In this document: one piece after another, positions 1 to 6,484 of the stretch
Layout: every line of letters begins with the position of its first letter
Position numbering within the stretch: position 1 is the first letter of the stretch
Assembly: GCA_022827165.1 (NCBI GenBank)
Contig: JAJDTN010000029.1
Coordinates: forward strand, 1-10,634
Length of the DNA: 10,634 bases
Direction: 5' to 3'
From: Candidatus Latescibacterota bacterium
GTDB lineage: Bacteria > Latescibacterota > UBA2968 > UBA8231
Made by a program: the position numbers and the translations under genes
The notes under the pieces: generated by a model
Seen by the model: the letters and a program-made list of their open reading frames with translations, nothing else
Told to the model about the DNA's origin: nothing
The model's database searches: none

Positions 1-408
1 CTTGATGAGGTCTTCACTCTCTTCATCAGTGCTGACGGATTGCAGATATCTCTCCAACTGGTCGCCGTGATCTCTCGTGCCCATCTTGTCTTCGATGAGA
101 AAAGTAACCCTCTTCCCATCCACTTGAGCTTGGAAATACACATCGATTTTGTTGTACTGACGGTAGGGCTCTTGCACGTCACTCACTACGCAGGGACCAT
201 CGTGGGTGGTAGGCTTCGCGTTGGGTCCCAAGACCGGGACGCTCCCTCTACTGCTCAAAGCACCTGCTCGAAAGAGGGTGCGCACGAATGCCAACCCACA
301 CTTCTGAAGGTCGCCGGTTGTTTGGCTGGCACAGGCAACGAGCCAGCAGATGAAGGCGTCCTGCGACAGTTCCGTTGTGGCATAGTGGAAGATGTTTGGC
401 GTAGCCAT
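1..408 (-). CDS. PD-(D/E)XK nuclease, PDDEXK_4-like, N-terminal part (C-terminus beyond left edge)
   Basis: This frame is open from an ATG at 408 to the first base of the window, giving 136 codons without a stop. A textbook Shine-Dalgarno (AGGAGG) lies just upstream of the ATG. The N-terminus carries the IFxYATxELSQDAFICWL block (about residues 6-23) that I associate with the PDDEXK_4 family of the PD-(D/E)XK nuclease superfamily. The catalytic core is visible as D89 in KIDVYF, then E106 and K108 in LIEDK, followed by a QLERY block at about 117-121. A metal-dependent nuclease role is expected from the superfamily; the real substrate is unknown. The G+C of this gene is far below its neighbours (28 of 60 in bases 1-60), and codons such as ACA, CAA, AAA and TAT are common, so recent transfer is likely. 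Relatives are often near defence or mobile genes, but nothing here proves that role. The frame is certain, and the family call is fairly sure. Confidence 0.82.
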   Translation of the reverse strand, partial: MATPNIFHYATTELSQDAFICWLVACASQTTGDLQKCGLAFVRTLFRAGALSSRGSVPVLGPNAKPTTHDGPCVVSDVQEPYRQYNKIDVYFQAQVDGKRVTFLIEDKMGTRDHGDQLERYLQSVSTDEESEDLIK

Positions 409-634
409 CGTGATCTCCTCCTGGGTTTCCCCTTTGTTGGTTGAGGTTCATTCCTTCCCCGGTCTACGGCACTTCACGCAGACAGTGCCAAGAACGGTCC
501 CCCAGAACCGGGGAACTACACACGTGTGTCCTGTCTGCCGGAAGTCTCGGCGACTGAGGTCCAGGTGTCAAGGAAGCCCTGCAGAATGGGGCGTATATGC
601 TTACCCCGGGCATGGCCGGGACTGCCCAAAAAAC
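409..634. other. Non-coding stretch between nuclease and sulfatase, with composition change
   Basis: I see no credible gene here. The region is AT-richer than the sulfatase side and contains several small symmetric elements. The switch to very high G+C happens close to 600-640, near the sulfatase stop, so this may be the edge of an acquired segment. A weak promoter candidate for the nuclease is the TTGACA read on the minus strand at 571-566. It has a poor -10 match (GAGACT) 17 bases further on. A run of six T follows the sulfatase stop on its own strand, but no stem precedes it, so it is not a convincing terminator. Confidence 0.5.
478..538. repeat. Nested inverted repeats upstream of the nuclease gene
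   Basis: An 8-base inverted repeat (GCAGACAG at 478-485, CTGTCTGC at 531-538) encloses two other symmetric elements. One is a perfect 12-base palindrome, ACACACGTGTGT, at 518-529. The other is a small stem, TCCCC at 498-502 with GGGGA at 510-514. Such a cluster 70 to 130 bases upstream of a start could be an operator or part of an element boundary, but each arm is short and chance cannot be excluded. Confidence 0.35.
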
Positions 635-2116
635 TCAATCCAGGTAGTCCATCTCCGGCCGCAGGTCCCACCGGAACACATCCGCCGGCCGCACCCGCCG
701 CCCCCACTCGGCCAGGATCCGCCCCTCGGCCCGCCGCCGCGCCATCTGCTCCCGCACCCGGGCCGGGTCCCAGCCGTCGAGCACGAGTCCCTCCAGCTTG
801 GCCCGCACCGCGGCGCAGGAGGGGTCCGCCGCCCGGTCGCGGGTCTCGCGGGGGTCCTCCTCCAGGTGGAAGAGCTGGCAGGGCTGGCCGTCGTAGTAGT
901 TCAGCTTCCAAGGCCCGCGGCGCACCATCCGCTGCACCACCTCCCCCGCCACGGGTCCGGCGGCGCCCGCCCCGTCGAGGCAGAACTCGCTGAAGGCGAT
1001 GTCCTCCCACTCGGCCGCCCCCGGCGACTGCAGCAGCGGCAGCAGGCTGCGGCCCCGGGAGTGGGGCAGGGGCGGGCACGCCAGGGCGTCGAGCATGGTG
1101 GCGTTGAGGTCCAGGCTGCTGGTCACGCGCCCGCAGCGGCCGCCCTCGGGCAGCCGTCCGGGCCACGACAGGATCGCCGGCACCCGCACCGAGTCCTCGT
1201 AGAAGGTCTGCTTCCACCAGAGTCCGTGCTCGCCGGCCTGCTCGCCGTGGTCGGAGGTGTAGAGGACGAGGGTGTTCTCCGCCAGGCCGGCGGTCTCCAG
1301 GGCGCCGAGGATGCGGCCGAGCATGTGGTCGAGCCGCGTCACCAGGGCCCAGTAGGCGGTGCGCGCCCGCAGGATCTCCTCCTCCATCACCTCCTCGATG
1401 CCGCAGGCCTGGCGCCAGGCGCGCAGGTGCGGGTGCAGGGCGTCGGAGAACGGCTCCGGGGTCCGCGGCAGGGTCATGCGGCCCTCGTAGCGGGAGTAGT
1501 CCCCGGCCTTGGCCACGAAGGGCTGATGGGGCAGCATGAAGCCCACGGAGAGGGAGAAGGGGGAGTCGTCCCCGGCCTTGCGGCGGGCCCCCTCGGCCTG
1601 CAGCCACTCCACGGCGCAATCCGTCACGTCCTCGTCGTGGACCTGGTAGGCGCTCTGGCCCGGACCCGACTTGACCAGGCTGACCCGCGCCGGCCCCGCG
1701 GTGCCGGTCAGCTCGCCGTGGTCGACGCCGCGGCCGCCGAGGTGGTTGGGGCCGTGATCGCCCACGAGGCGCTCGGCGTAGCCGTGGAGCTGGTCGGGGC
1801 CGAGGGCGTGCATGCGGCCGATCAGCGACGGCCGGTAGCCGCCGGCGCCCATGGAGTGGGCCAGGGTGGGGATGGCGGAGTCGAGGACATGGCTGTTGGT
1901 CCAGACCCGGTTCTCGAAGGGGTGGCGGCCGGTGAGGGCGGACATGCGCGACGGCACGCACAGGGGAGAGGGGCAGTAGCAGGCGTCGAGGACGACGCCC
2001 CGGGCGGCGAGGCGGTCGAGGTGGGGGGTGTGGACCAACTCGTCGCCGTAGCAGCCGGCCACGAAGGGGCTGTGCTGGTCGGAGTGCAGGTAGAGGAGGT
2101 TGGGCCGCTCGCTCAC
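635..2116 (-). CDS. Sulfatase (type I, formylglycine-dependent), cytoplasmic
   Basis: This protein of 493 residues hydrolyses sulfate esters by family membership (alkaline phosphatase superfamily). The N-terminus is the usual RPNLLYLHSDQ, with metal-ligand D13 and Q14. The signature C-x-P-S-R is at residues 53-57 (CVPSR), where the Cys is matured to formylglycine. Other family marks are LPHQPF with H197, the TSDHGE metal site (D289, H290), and W-K near 301-302. The C-terminal region has the common pattern of WKLNYY, QLFHLEEDPRE and a final Tyr-rich tail. No signal peptide is present, so action in the cytoplasm is likely, as in choline-sulfatase-like enzymes. I prefer the GTG at 2116 because MSERPNLLYL is the family-like start and a GAGAG lies nine bases upstream; an in-frame GTG at 2143 has no ribosome site. 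Substrate cannot be read from the sequence. No maturase (FGE or anSME) gene is in the window. Confidence 0.93.
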   Translation of the reverse strand: MSERPNLLYLHSDQHSPFVAGCYGDELVHTPHLDRLAARGVVLDACYCPSPLCVPSRMSALTGRHPFENRVWTNSHVLDSAIPTLAHSMGAGGYRPSLIGRMHALGPDQLHGYAERLVGDHGPNHLGGRGVDHGELTGTAGPARVSLVKSGPGQSAYQVHDEDVTDCAVEWLQAEGARRKAGDDSPFSLSVGFMLPHQPFVAKAGDYSRYEGRMTLPRTPEPFSDALHPHLRAWRQACGIEEVMEEEILRARTAYWALVTRLDHMLGRILGALETAGLAENTLVLYTSDHGEQAGEHGLWWKQTFYEDSVRVPAILSWPGRLPEGGRCGRVTSSLDLNATMLDALACPPLPHSRGRSLLPLLQSPGAAEWEDIAFSEFCLDGAGAAGPVAGEVVQRMVRRGPWKLNYYDGQPCQLFHLEEDPRETRDRAADPSCAAVRAKLEGLVLDGWDPARVREQMARRRAEGRILAEWGRRVRPADVFRWDLRPEMDYLD

Positions 2117-2439
2117 GTGGGGGTCTCTCGCGAAGGCCCGCACCGGTGGCGGCGCGGGGCGTCGGGGAGCCGGAAATCTAAGGGGATGGAGAGGGCCCCG
2201 GCGACGGCGCGGGGCCGTGCCCGGGGAGGCGCGCGGTCGTGCGCGGGGCGGGAATCTCAGGCGATGCGAGAGATCCCGGCGACGGCGGGCGGGAGTGGGC
2301 CGTGCCCCGGAGGTGGGTGGGAACCATGGGCGATGCGGGGCCTTGGGCGGGGCGGCGGGGCCGTGCCCCGGGAGGCGGATCGTGTCTATTCTATTCGGGA
2401 GGATCCACCGACCCCCACCAAGACGAAACGAGGCGATGG
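2117..2439. other. Divergent intergenic region between sulfatase and RraA-like gene
   Basis: This region of about 320 bases must hold both start signals for the divergent sulfatase and RraA-like genes. Most of it (2172-2380) is a degenerate three-unit repeat, described separately. The only AT-rich patch is TCTATTCTATTC at 2385-2396, a tandem TCTATTC that includes a TATTCT resembling a -10 for the plus-strand gene; no good -35 is visible. No gene or intrinsic terminator is seen. Confidence 0.45.
2172..2380. repeat. Three degenerate GC-rich repeat units of about 70-80 bp
   Basis: Three units share the same order of blocks. Each opens with a GGAA-containing block followed by GATG (from 2172, 2251 and 2320). 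Each later has GGGCCGTGCCC followed by GGRAGG-like bases (around 2212, 2297 and 2358). The first two units also share CCCGGCGACGGCG (2197-2209 and 2275-2287, 78 bases apart). Each GGGCCGTGCCC can fold into a four- or five-base-pair stem with a CGT loop. Spacing varies (79 then 69 for the opening block; 85 then 61 for the hairpin block), so units have diverged by insertions and deletions. They could be regulator-binding repeats or drifted selfish repeats. Confidence 0.6.
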
Positions 2440-3264
2440 ATGGAACTGAACTGCCCGGAGCGCAATGCCGAGCTCACCCGCGACTGCGGCCTGCCCAGGG
2501 ACCGCTTCGGCCGGCCCCTGGTGCCCGACGACATCCTGGAGCGCATGAAGAGGGTGACCACCGAGGAGGCCTGGGGCGTGCTCATGGGCCACGAGTTCCG
2601 GCTGCAGTACGACGGCGGCTGGATGAACCTGCACCCGGAGCGGATCCTGGTGGGCCGCGCCGTGACCTGCCGCTACGTGCCGCAGCGCCCCGACCTGCAC
2701 GCCCTGGTGGAGGAGGAGGGCAAGGAGAAGGAGCGCGTGGGCGGCCAGAACTCCTGGGTCATCGACACCCTGGAGAACAACGACGTCCTCGTCGTCGAGC
2801 TCTTCGGCAAGATCGAGCGCGGCACCTTCATCGGCGACAACCTCGGCACCGCCATCGCCACCCGCACCGGGGGCACCGGCCTGGTGGTGGACGGCTCGAT
2901 CCGCGACGCCCAGCGCGTCGCCCAGCTGCCGATGAACGTGTTCTGCCGCGACGTCCACCCCACCGCCATCGGCGACGTGACACTGGCCGAGATCAACGGC
3001 CCCGTGCGTATCGGCGAGGCCACGGTCATGCCCGGCGACGTGGTGCTGGGCACGCCCTCGGGGATCGTCTTCGTGCCGCCGAAGCTGGCCGTGGAGGTGG
3101 TGGAGAGGTCGGAGGAGACCCGCATGCGCGACTACTTCGGCAAGATGCGCATCCGCGAGGGCGTCTACACCCCCGGCGAGGTCGACCGGGCGTGGTCGGA
3201 GGCGATGACGGCGGACTACGACGAGTGGAAGGGGACGGTTCGGGTGGAGGACCTGGAGCCCTGA
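2440..3264 (+). CDS. RraA-like / HMG-aldolase-fold protein
   Basis: This protein of 274 residues belongs to the RraA-like fold, which covers 4-hydroxy-4-methyl-2-oxoglutarate aldolases and proteins often mislabelled as demethylmenaquinone methyltransferase. The core is at residues 132-156: GDN at 132-134, TRTGGTGLVVDG leading into DGSIRD at 151-156, followed by VFCRD at 167-171. A second conserved block, MPGDVVLGTPSGIVFVP, lies at about 197-213. It is longer than minimal RraA (about 160 residues), with an added N-terminus and a C-terminal helical tail, as in environmental relatives. Characterised aldolases usually have an acidic residue shortly after the RD pair; here the run is RDAQR, so aldolase activity is uncertain. 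The ATG at 2440 is chosen because coding character begins there, with AGG six bases upstream; the longer in-frame start at 2239 lies inside repeats. The protein probably acts on a small 2-oxo acid, but the substrate is unknown. Confidence 0.88.
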   Translation: MELNCPERNAELTRDCGLPRDRFGRPLVPDDILERMKRVTTEEAWGVLMGHEFRLQYDGGWMNLHPERILVGRAVTCRYVPQRPDLHALVEEEGKEKERVGGQNSWVIDTLENNDVLVVELFGKIERGTFIGDNLGTAIATRTGGTGLVVDGSIRDAQRVAQLPMNVFCRDVHPTAIGDVTLAEINGPVRIGEATVMPGDVVLGTPSGIVFVPPKLAVEVVERSEETRMRDYFGKMRIREGVYTPGEVDRAWSEAMTADYDEWKGTVRVEDLEP

Positions 3265-3267
3265 CCC

Positions 3268-4803
3268 TCACTCCCGGCGCAGGGTGATGTCCTGGCCGGC
3301 GTCGATGCGGACCTTCAAGGAGCCGCCGCCGGTCTTGAGCCGGGCGCTGCGCTGGTCGGTGGAGAGGATCACCGGAAAGTCGGAGACGATGCGGCCATGG
3401 CGCGTCCTCAGGGAGCCGCCGGGCTCGGCGCCGGCCGGGAGGGTGAGGGTGACCGGCTTGCCGGAGGTGGCCAGGACGATCCTTCGGCCCTCCTTCGGGC
3501 GCGTGATCCGCGAGACCTCGATGGGGCTGTGGTTGCCGCGCACGGTGATCGAGCCGGAGGCGTTCTTGATGACGACCGGCTTGTAGGAGTTGGTCACCGT
3601 CACGTCACCCTCCACTCCCTCGACGGTCACGCCGGCGGAGTTGGCGTTCACGGTGAGGCTGCCGGCCACCTCCTCGACGCGGACCGGCTTGTAGGAAGTG
3701 ACGATGGCGGCGTCGCTGTCCACGGACTCGACCGTCACGCTGGCGGAATTGGCGCTCACGGAGAGGCTCCCGGTCACCTCCTCGACGCGGATCGGCTTGT
3801 ACGAGGTGACGATCGCCGCGTCGCCCTGGACCCGGTTCACCTCCACCTCGCTGGAGTTGCCGCTGACGGCGAGCCCGCCGCGGACGCGGTATACGCGGAT
3901 CGGCTTGTAGCTCGACTCGACCCGGGCGCTGCCGCCGATGCCGTCCAGGCGCACGCTGCCGCTCGGGCTTACCACCTGCACCGAGCCGGAGACCTCCTCG
4001 AGGTCCACGCTCTTGTAGGAGTTGCGCACGGTGCAGTCGCCCTCGATGCCGCGGCCGATGACCTCCCCGCTGAGGCTCTCCACGGCCACGTGTCCCCGCA
4101 CCCCCTCCAGGCGTACCCCCTTGTAGCTGGTGCGGACATTCGCATGGCCGTCGACCTCCGAGAGGGCGACCTGGGTGCTGTTGCCGCTCACGTCCACGGG
4201 TCCGCGGAAACGGCTTACCTCCACCTCGCCGTAGTCGTTGGCCACCGACAGGGAGCCGCCGCCGTCGCGGATCTCCACGCCGCCGGAGCTGTTGTCGAGG
4301 TGCAGCTCCCCGTCGATGCCCTCGACGCGCACGTCGCCGTAGCGGTTGAAGAGATCGACGGAACAGCGCGAGGGCACGCGCACCCGCAGCCGCGCGGAGG
4401 TGGACAACCGGAGGTTGCCTCCCTCGTCGTAGAACATCCTGCGCAGGAATCCGACGGCCGACCGGCCCTCGCCATCGACGTGTGGTTCCGGGACGTCGAG
4501 ACGGGCGTACATCCCGCCCCCTTCCCTCTCCAGGAGCAGGGAGGCGGCCCGGAAGTACTCCTCCACCGCCGCCGAGTCGCCGCCGGTGATCTCGATCACC
4601 GCCTCCACGGCCACCGAGTCGCCGCCGGTGCCGGTGATCGTGACGTCGGCGCCGTGGGCCTCGATGCGCAGGCTCTGGCCCGCCGCGGCCGGAGCGCTGC
4701 GGACGTAGGTGTGCCGCCTCGTCTCCCGGTCCTCGGCTCTCGCCTGGCTCCAACAGGAGGCCGCGAGCAGCAGCAGCACCGTCAGGTTGGGAATGCGTCT
4801 CAT
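3268..4803 (-). CDS. Exported DUF4097-like beta-solenoid repeat protein
   Basis: This 511-residue protein begins with a signal peptide (MRRI, then a Leu-rich core, likely signal peptidase I cut after ARA at 23). A less likely lipobox AASC ends at Cys17. Residues 45-72 form short strands, and 154-433 are eight consecutive units of 36 residues, seven complete and the last partial. Each unit has Tyr at its second position, usually as SYK, then alternating Val-rich strands. This matches DUF4097 / GIN-type adhesin-like beta-strand repeats, probably a right-handed beta-helix. The last 80 residues are non-repetitive strands that cap it. The start is firm: GAGGAGG lies six bases before the ATG and overlaps the upstream gene's stop. 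It is the last gene of the sigma-factor operon, so envelope-linked expression is expected. Function in this family is not established; periplasmic or surface location is inferred. Confidence 0.9.
   Translation of the reverse strand: MRRIPNLTVLLLLAASCWSQARAEDRETRRHTYVRSAPAAAGQSLRIEAHGADVTITGTGGDSVAVEAVIEITGGDSAAVEEYFRAASLLLEREGGGMYARLDVPEPHVDGEGRSAVGFLRRMFYDEGGNLRLSTSARLRVRVPSRCSVDLFNRYGDVRVEGIDGELHLDNSSGGVEIRDGGGSLSVANDYGEVEVSRFRGPVDVSGNSTQVALSEVDGHANVRTSYKGVRLEGVRGHVAVESLSGEVIGRGIEGDCTVRNSYKSVDLEEVSGSVQVVSPSGSVRLDGIGGSARVESSYKPIRVYRVRGGLAVSGNSSEVEVNRVQGDAAIVTSYKPIRVEEVTGSLSVSANSASVTVESVDSDAAIVTSYKPVRVEEVAGSLTVNANSAGVTVEGVEGDVTVTNSYKPVVIKNASGSITVRGNHSPIEVSRITRPKEGRRIVLATSGKPVTLTLPAGAEPGGSLRTRHGRIVSDFPVILSTDQRSARLKTGGGSLKVRIDAGQDITLRRE
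3505..4344 (-). repeat. 108-bp / 36-residue coding repeats of the beta-solenoid gene
   Basis: Eight units start at residues 154, 190, 226, 262, 298, 334, 370 and 406, with no insertion or deletion over about 280 residues. The opening motif drifts from RYGD and DYGE in the first two units to SYKG, SYKS and then four SYKP units, the youngest-looking copies being at the C-terminal end. Each unit splits into two 18-residue halves, one opening with Tyr and the other with Asn-Ser or Ser-Gly, consistent with two helix turns per unit. Confidence 0.9.
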
Positions 4804-4815
4804 GGGGGTCCTCCT

Positions 4816-6471
4816 CTACAGGTGCGCGTTGACGAGAGGCAGCAGGCGCGCCCAGCGGGGGTTGTTGCCGGCGTAGTTGAGCACGCCGAGCTGCACCCCC
4901 TTCAGATCGCGGCTGTAGTTGACCAGCCCCACGGAGAGGCCGGTGAAGCGCTCGTTCACGGGCTCGAACCAGCGGCCCGAGCCGCCGGGCAGATGGCGGC
5001 CGCCCACGGCGATGCCGTTGGCCGCGCTCACGGAGAGGCCGCGCATATTCGGGGCGAAGGCGGTGACCCCGCCGGCGATGATTCCGCTCAGTCCCTCGCC
5101 GGCGCCGACCCCGACGAGGCTGACCAGGATCCCCCGGCCCGAGCCGCCGGCGCCGACGCCGACCCCGCCGACGGCGAGACCGGTCAGGTCATGCCCCGCG
5201 CCGACGACGCCAACGGAGCAGGCACCGCCGCGCAGGTCGTTCCCCACGCCCGCGCCCAGCCCCCCGGCGAGGATCCCGGTGAGGTCGTGGCCCACGCCGG
5301 CGCCCAGGCCGCCGAAGACCAGGCCGCGGGCGTCGTGACCCGCCCCGGCGCCGAGACCGCCGCCGACGATTCCCGTCAGGTCGCCGCCGACGCTGGCGCC
5401 GGCGCCGCCGAGGACGATGCCATGGGCGTTGCGGCCGACGCCTGCGCCGACCAGACCGATCACGGCGCCGGCCTGCAGGTCGTGTCCGACCCCCGCGCCG
5501 AGTCCGCCCGCCGCCACCCCCGCGAGGTTGTGCCCGGCGCCGGCGCCGAAGCCAGCGAAGATCAAGCCGCGGGCATCATGTCCCGCGCCGGCGCCCAGCC
5601 CCCCGGCGGCGATCCCGTGCAGGTCGTGCCCGACGCCGGCGCCGATTCCGCCGAGGATGAGGCCGCGCCCGTCGTGGCCGGCGCCCGCGCCCACGAGGCC
5701 GATGACGGCGCCGGCCTCCAGGTCGTGCCCGGCGCCGGCGCCGAAGCCGCCGAGGATGATCCCGCTGGCGTCGTGTCCGGCACCCGCGCCCAGCCCTCCG
5801 GCGAGGATCCCCCGCAGGTCGCCGCCGACGCCGGCGCCGAGCCCCCCGAGGATCAGGCCGTCACCGTCGCCCTCCGTCCAGGCGCCGCCCGCCGACAGCA
5901 GGGCGCCGGCGGCGTCCCCCCGGGCCCGGGCGACCAGGCCGCCCGCGAGGATCCCCTGGGCCCGCCCCCCGGCCGAGGCCAGACCCGCGGTGACCGCCGC
6001 TCCGTGAATGTCGCCCCGGGCCCCGGCGCGGGCCCCGGCCAGGGCGATCCCATTCAGGTGGCGGACGGCGACCACGCCCCCGAGGCCGACGCCGATCCCC
6101 TGGATGTCGCGGCCGGCGTCGACGCCGATGCCGCCCACGGCGATACCGCTGAGGTCCTGCTCGGTGATGGTGAACAGGCCGCCGAGGGCGATGCCGTCGA
6201 GACGCCGCGCGTACGGCCCCACGAGGCCGAGGGCGGCGCCCTGGATCACGGCGTCCGGGTTCCGGCGCGCCTTCCACAGGGTCAAGTTGATGCCGGTGAC
6301 GCGCCGCACCTCCTCGTCGACGAGGTTGACGCGCACGCCGGTGATGCGGCTGGAGTTGCCCAGGCTGAGGCCGACGCCGCCCACCGCCAGGTCGAGGGAG
6401 CCGGCCTGCGCGGGTAAGGGCGCGGCCAGCAGGGGCAGGAACAGGGGCAGGAACGCTCTTGGCAGGGTCAT
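4816..6471 (-). CDS. LA_2272-type surface repeat protein, Gly-rich 16-residue repeats
   Basis: This 551-residue protein starts with a signal peptide (MTLPRAFLPLFLPLL, likely cut after AQA at about 23). Residues 25-95 hold a conserved opening (LGNSSRITGVRVN, VDEEVRRVTGINLTLWK). From about 85 to 490 there are repeats of 16 residues of the kind GHDLxGILAGGLGAGA, most regular at 200-473. The end (GLSVGLVNYSRDLKGVQLG, then a hydrophobic LLPLVNAHL) matches the closing pattern I know from LA_2272-family surface repeat proteins. A surface or outer-membrane location is inferred; the function is unknown. The ATG at 6471 is chosen because AGAGGA sits just upstream and the signal peptide begins there; the longer in-frame opening at 6819 lies within the anti-sigma gene. 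Thirteen bases separate it from the anti-sigma gene and twelve from the next gene, so translation is probably coupled along the operon. Confidence 0.88.
   Translation of the reverse strand: MTLPRAFLPLFLPLLAAPLPAQAGSLDLAVGGVGLSLGNSSRITGVRVNLVDEEVRRVTGINLTLWKARRNPDAVIQGAALGLVGPYARRLDGIALGGLFTITEQDLSGIAVGGIGVDAGRDIQGIGVGLGGVVAVRHLNGIALAGARAGARGDIHGAAVTAGLASAGGRAQGILAGGLVARARGDAAGALLSAGGAWTEGDGDGLILGGLGAGVGGDLRGILAGGLGAGAGHDASGIILGGFGAGAGHDLEAGAVIGLVGAGAGHDGRGLILGGIGAGVGHDLHGIAAGGLGAGAGHDARGLIFAGFGAGAGHNLAGVAAGGLGAGVGHDLQAGAVIGLVGAGVGRNAHGIVLGGAGASVGGDLTGIVGGGLGAGAGHDARGLVFGGLGAGVGHDLTGILAGGLGAGVGNDLRGGACSVGVVGAGHDLTGLAVGGVGVGAGGSGRGILVSLVGVGAGEGLSGIIAGGVTAFAPNMRGLSVSAANGIAVGGRHLPGGSGRWFEPVNERFTGLSVGLVNYSRDLKGVQLGVLNYAGNNPRWARLLPLVNAHL
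5053..5874 (-). repeat. 48-bp coding repeats with a 243-bp higher-order duplication
   Basis: Residues 200-473 of the surface protein are about 17 units of 16 residues, two of them with 17. Two successive blocks of 81 residues (248-328 and 329-409; bases 5488-5730 and 5245-5487) have the same internal order. Each opens with a 17-residue unit carrying AGAVIGLVGAG and is followed by four 16-residue units. The landmark GGCGCCGGCCT recurs exactly 243 bases apart. This indicates duplication of a five-unit block rather than only single-unit growth. Confidence 0.85.
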
Positions 6472-6484
6472 CGGTTTCCTCTCT

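Noticed and set aside
40..444. A plus-strand frame of 134 codons at the left end
   Set aside because: It lies opposite the nuclease, which has the strong ribosome site and conserved catalytic motifs.
605..633. Possible terminator after the sulfatase (T-run and GGGCA/TGCCC stem)
   Set aside because: On the sulfatase strand the six T come before the stem, the wrong order for an intrinsic terminator, and the stem is only five pairs with a ten-base loop.
2117..2143. Upstream GTG start for the sulfatase at 2143
   Set aside because: It lacks a ribosome site and adds nine non-conserved residues before the family-typical opening at 2116.
2239..2439. Longer start for the RraA-like gene
   Set aside because: The added 67 residues are encoded by the intergenic repeats and are Gly/Arg-rich with no family match.
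392..2449. A 685-codon open frame on the plus strand
   Set aside because: It is the antisense shadow of the sulfatase, rich in Gly, Arg and Pro, with no recognisable domain.
5053..5874. CRISPR-like array
   Set aside because: The 48-bp repeats are contiguous, in frame and coding, with no unique spacers between conserved repeats.
3397..6417. A 1006-codon open frame on the plus strand
   Set aside because: It runs antisense through the two repeat genes. Its low-complexity product mirrors the 48-bp and 108-bp repeats, and high G+C removes stops. The minus-strand genes have signal peptides, ribosome sites and family motifs.
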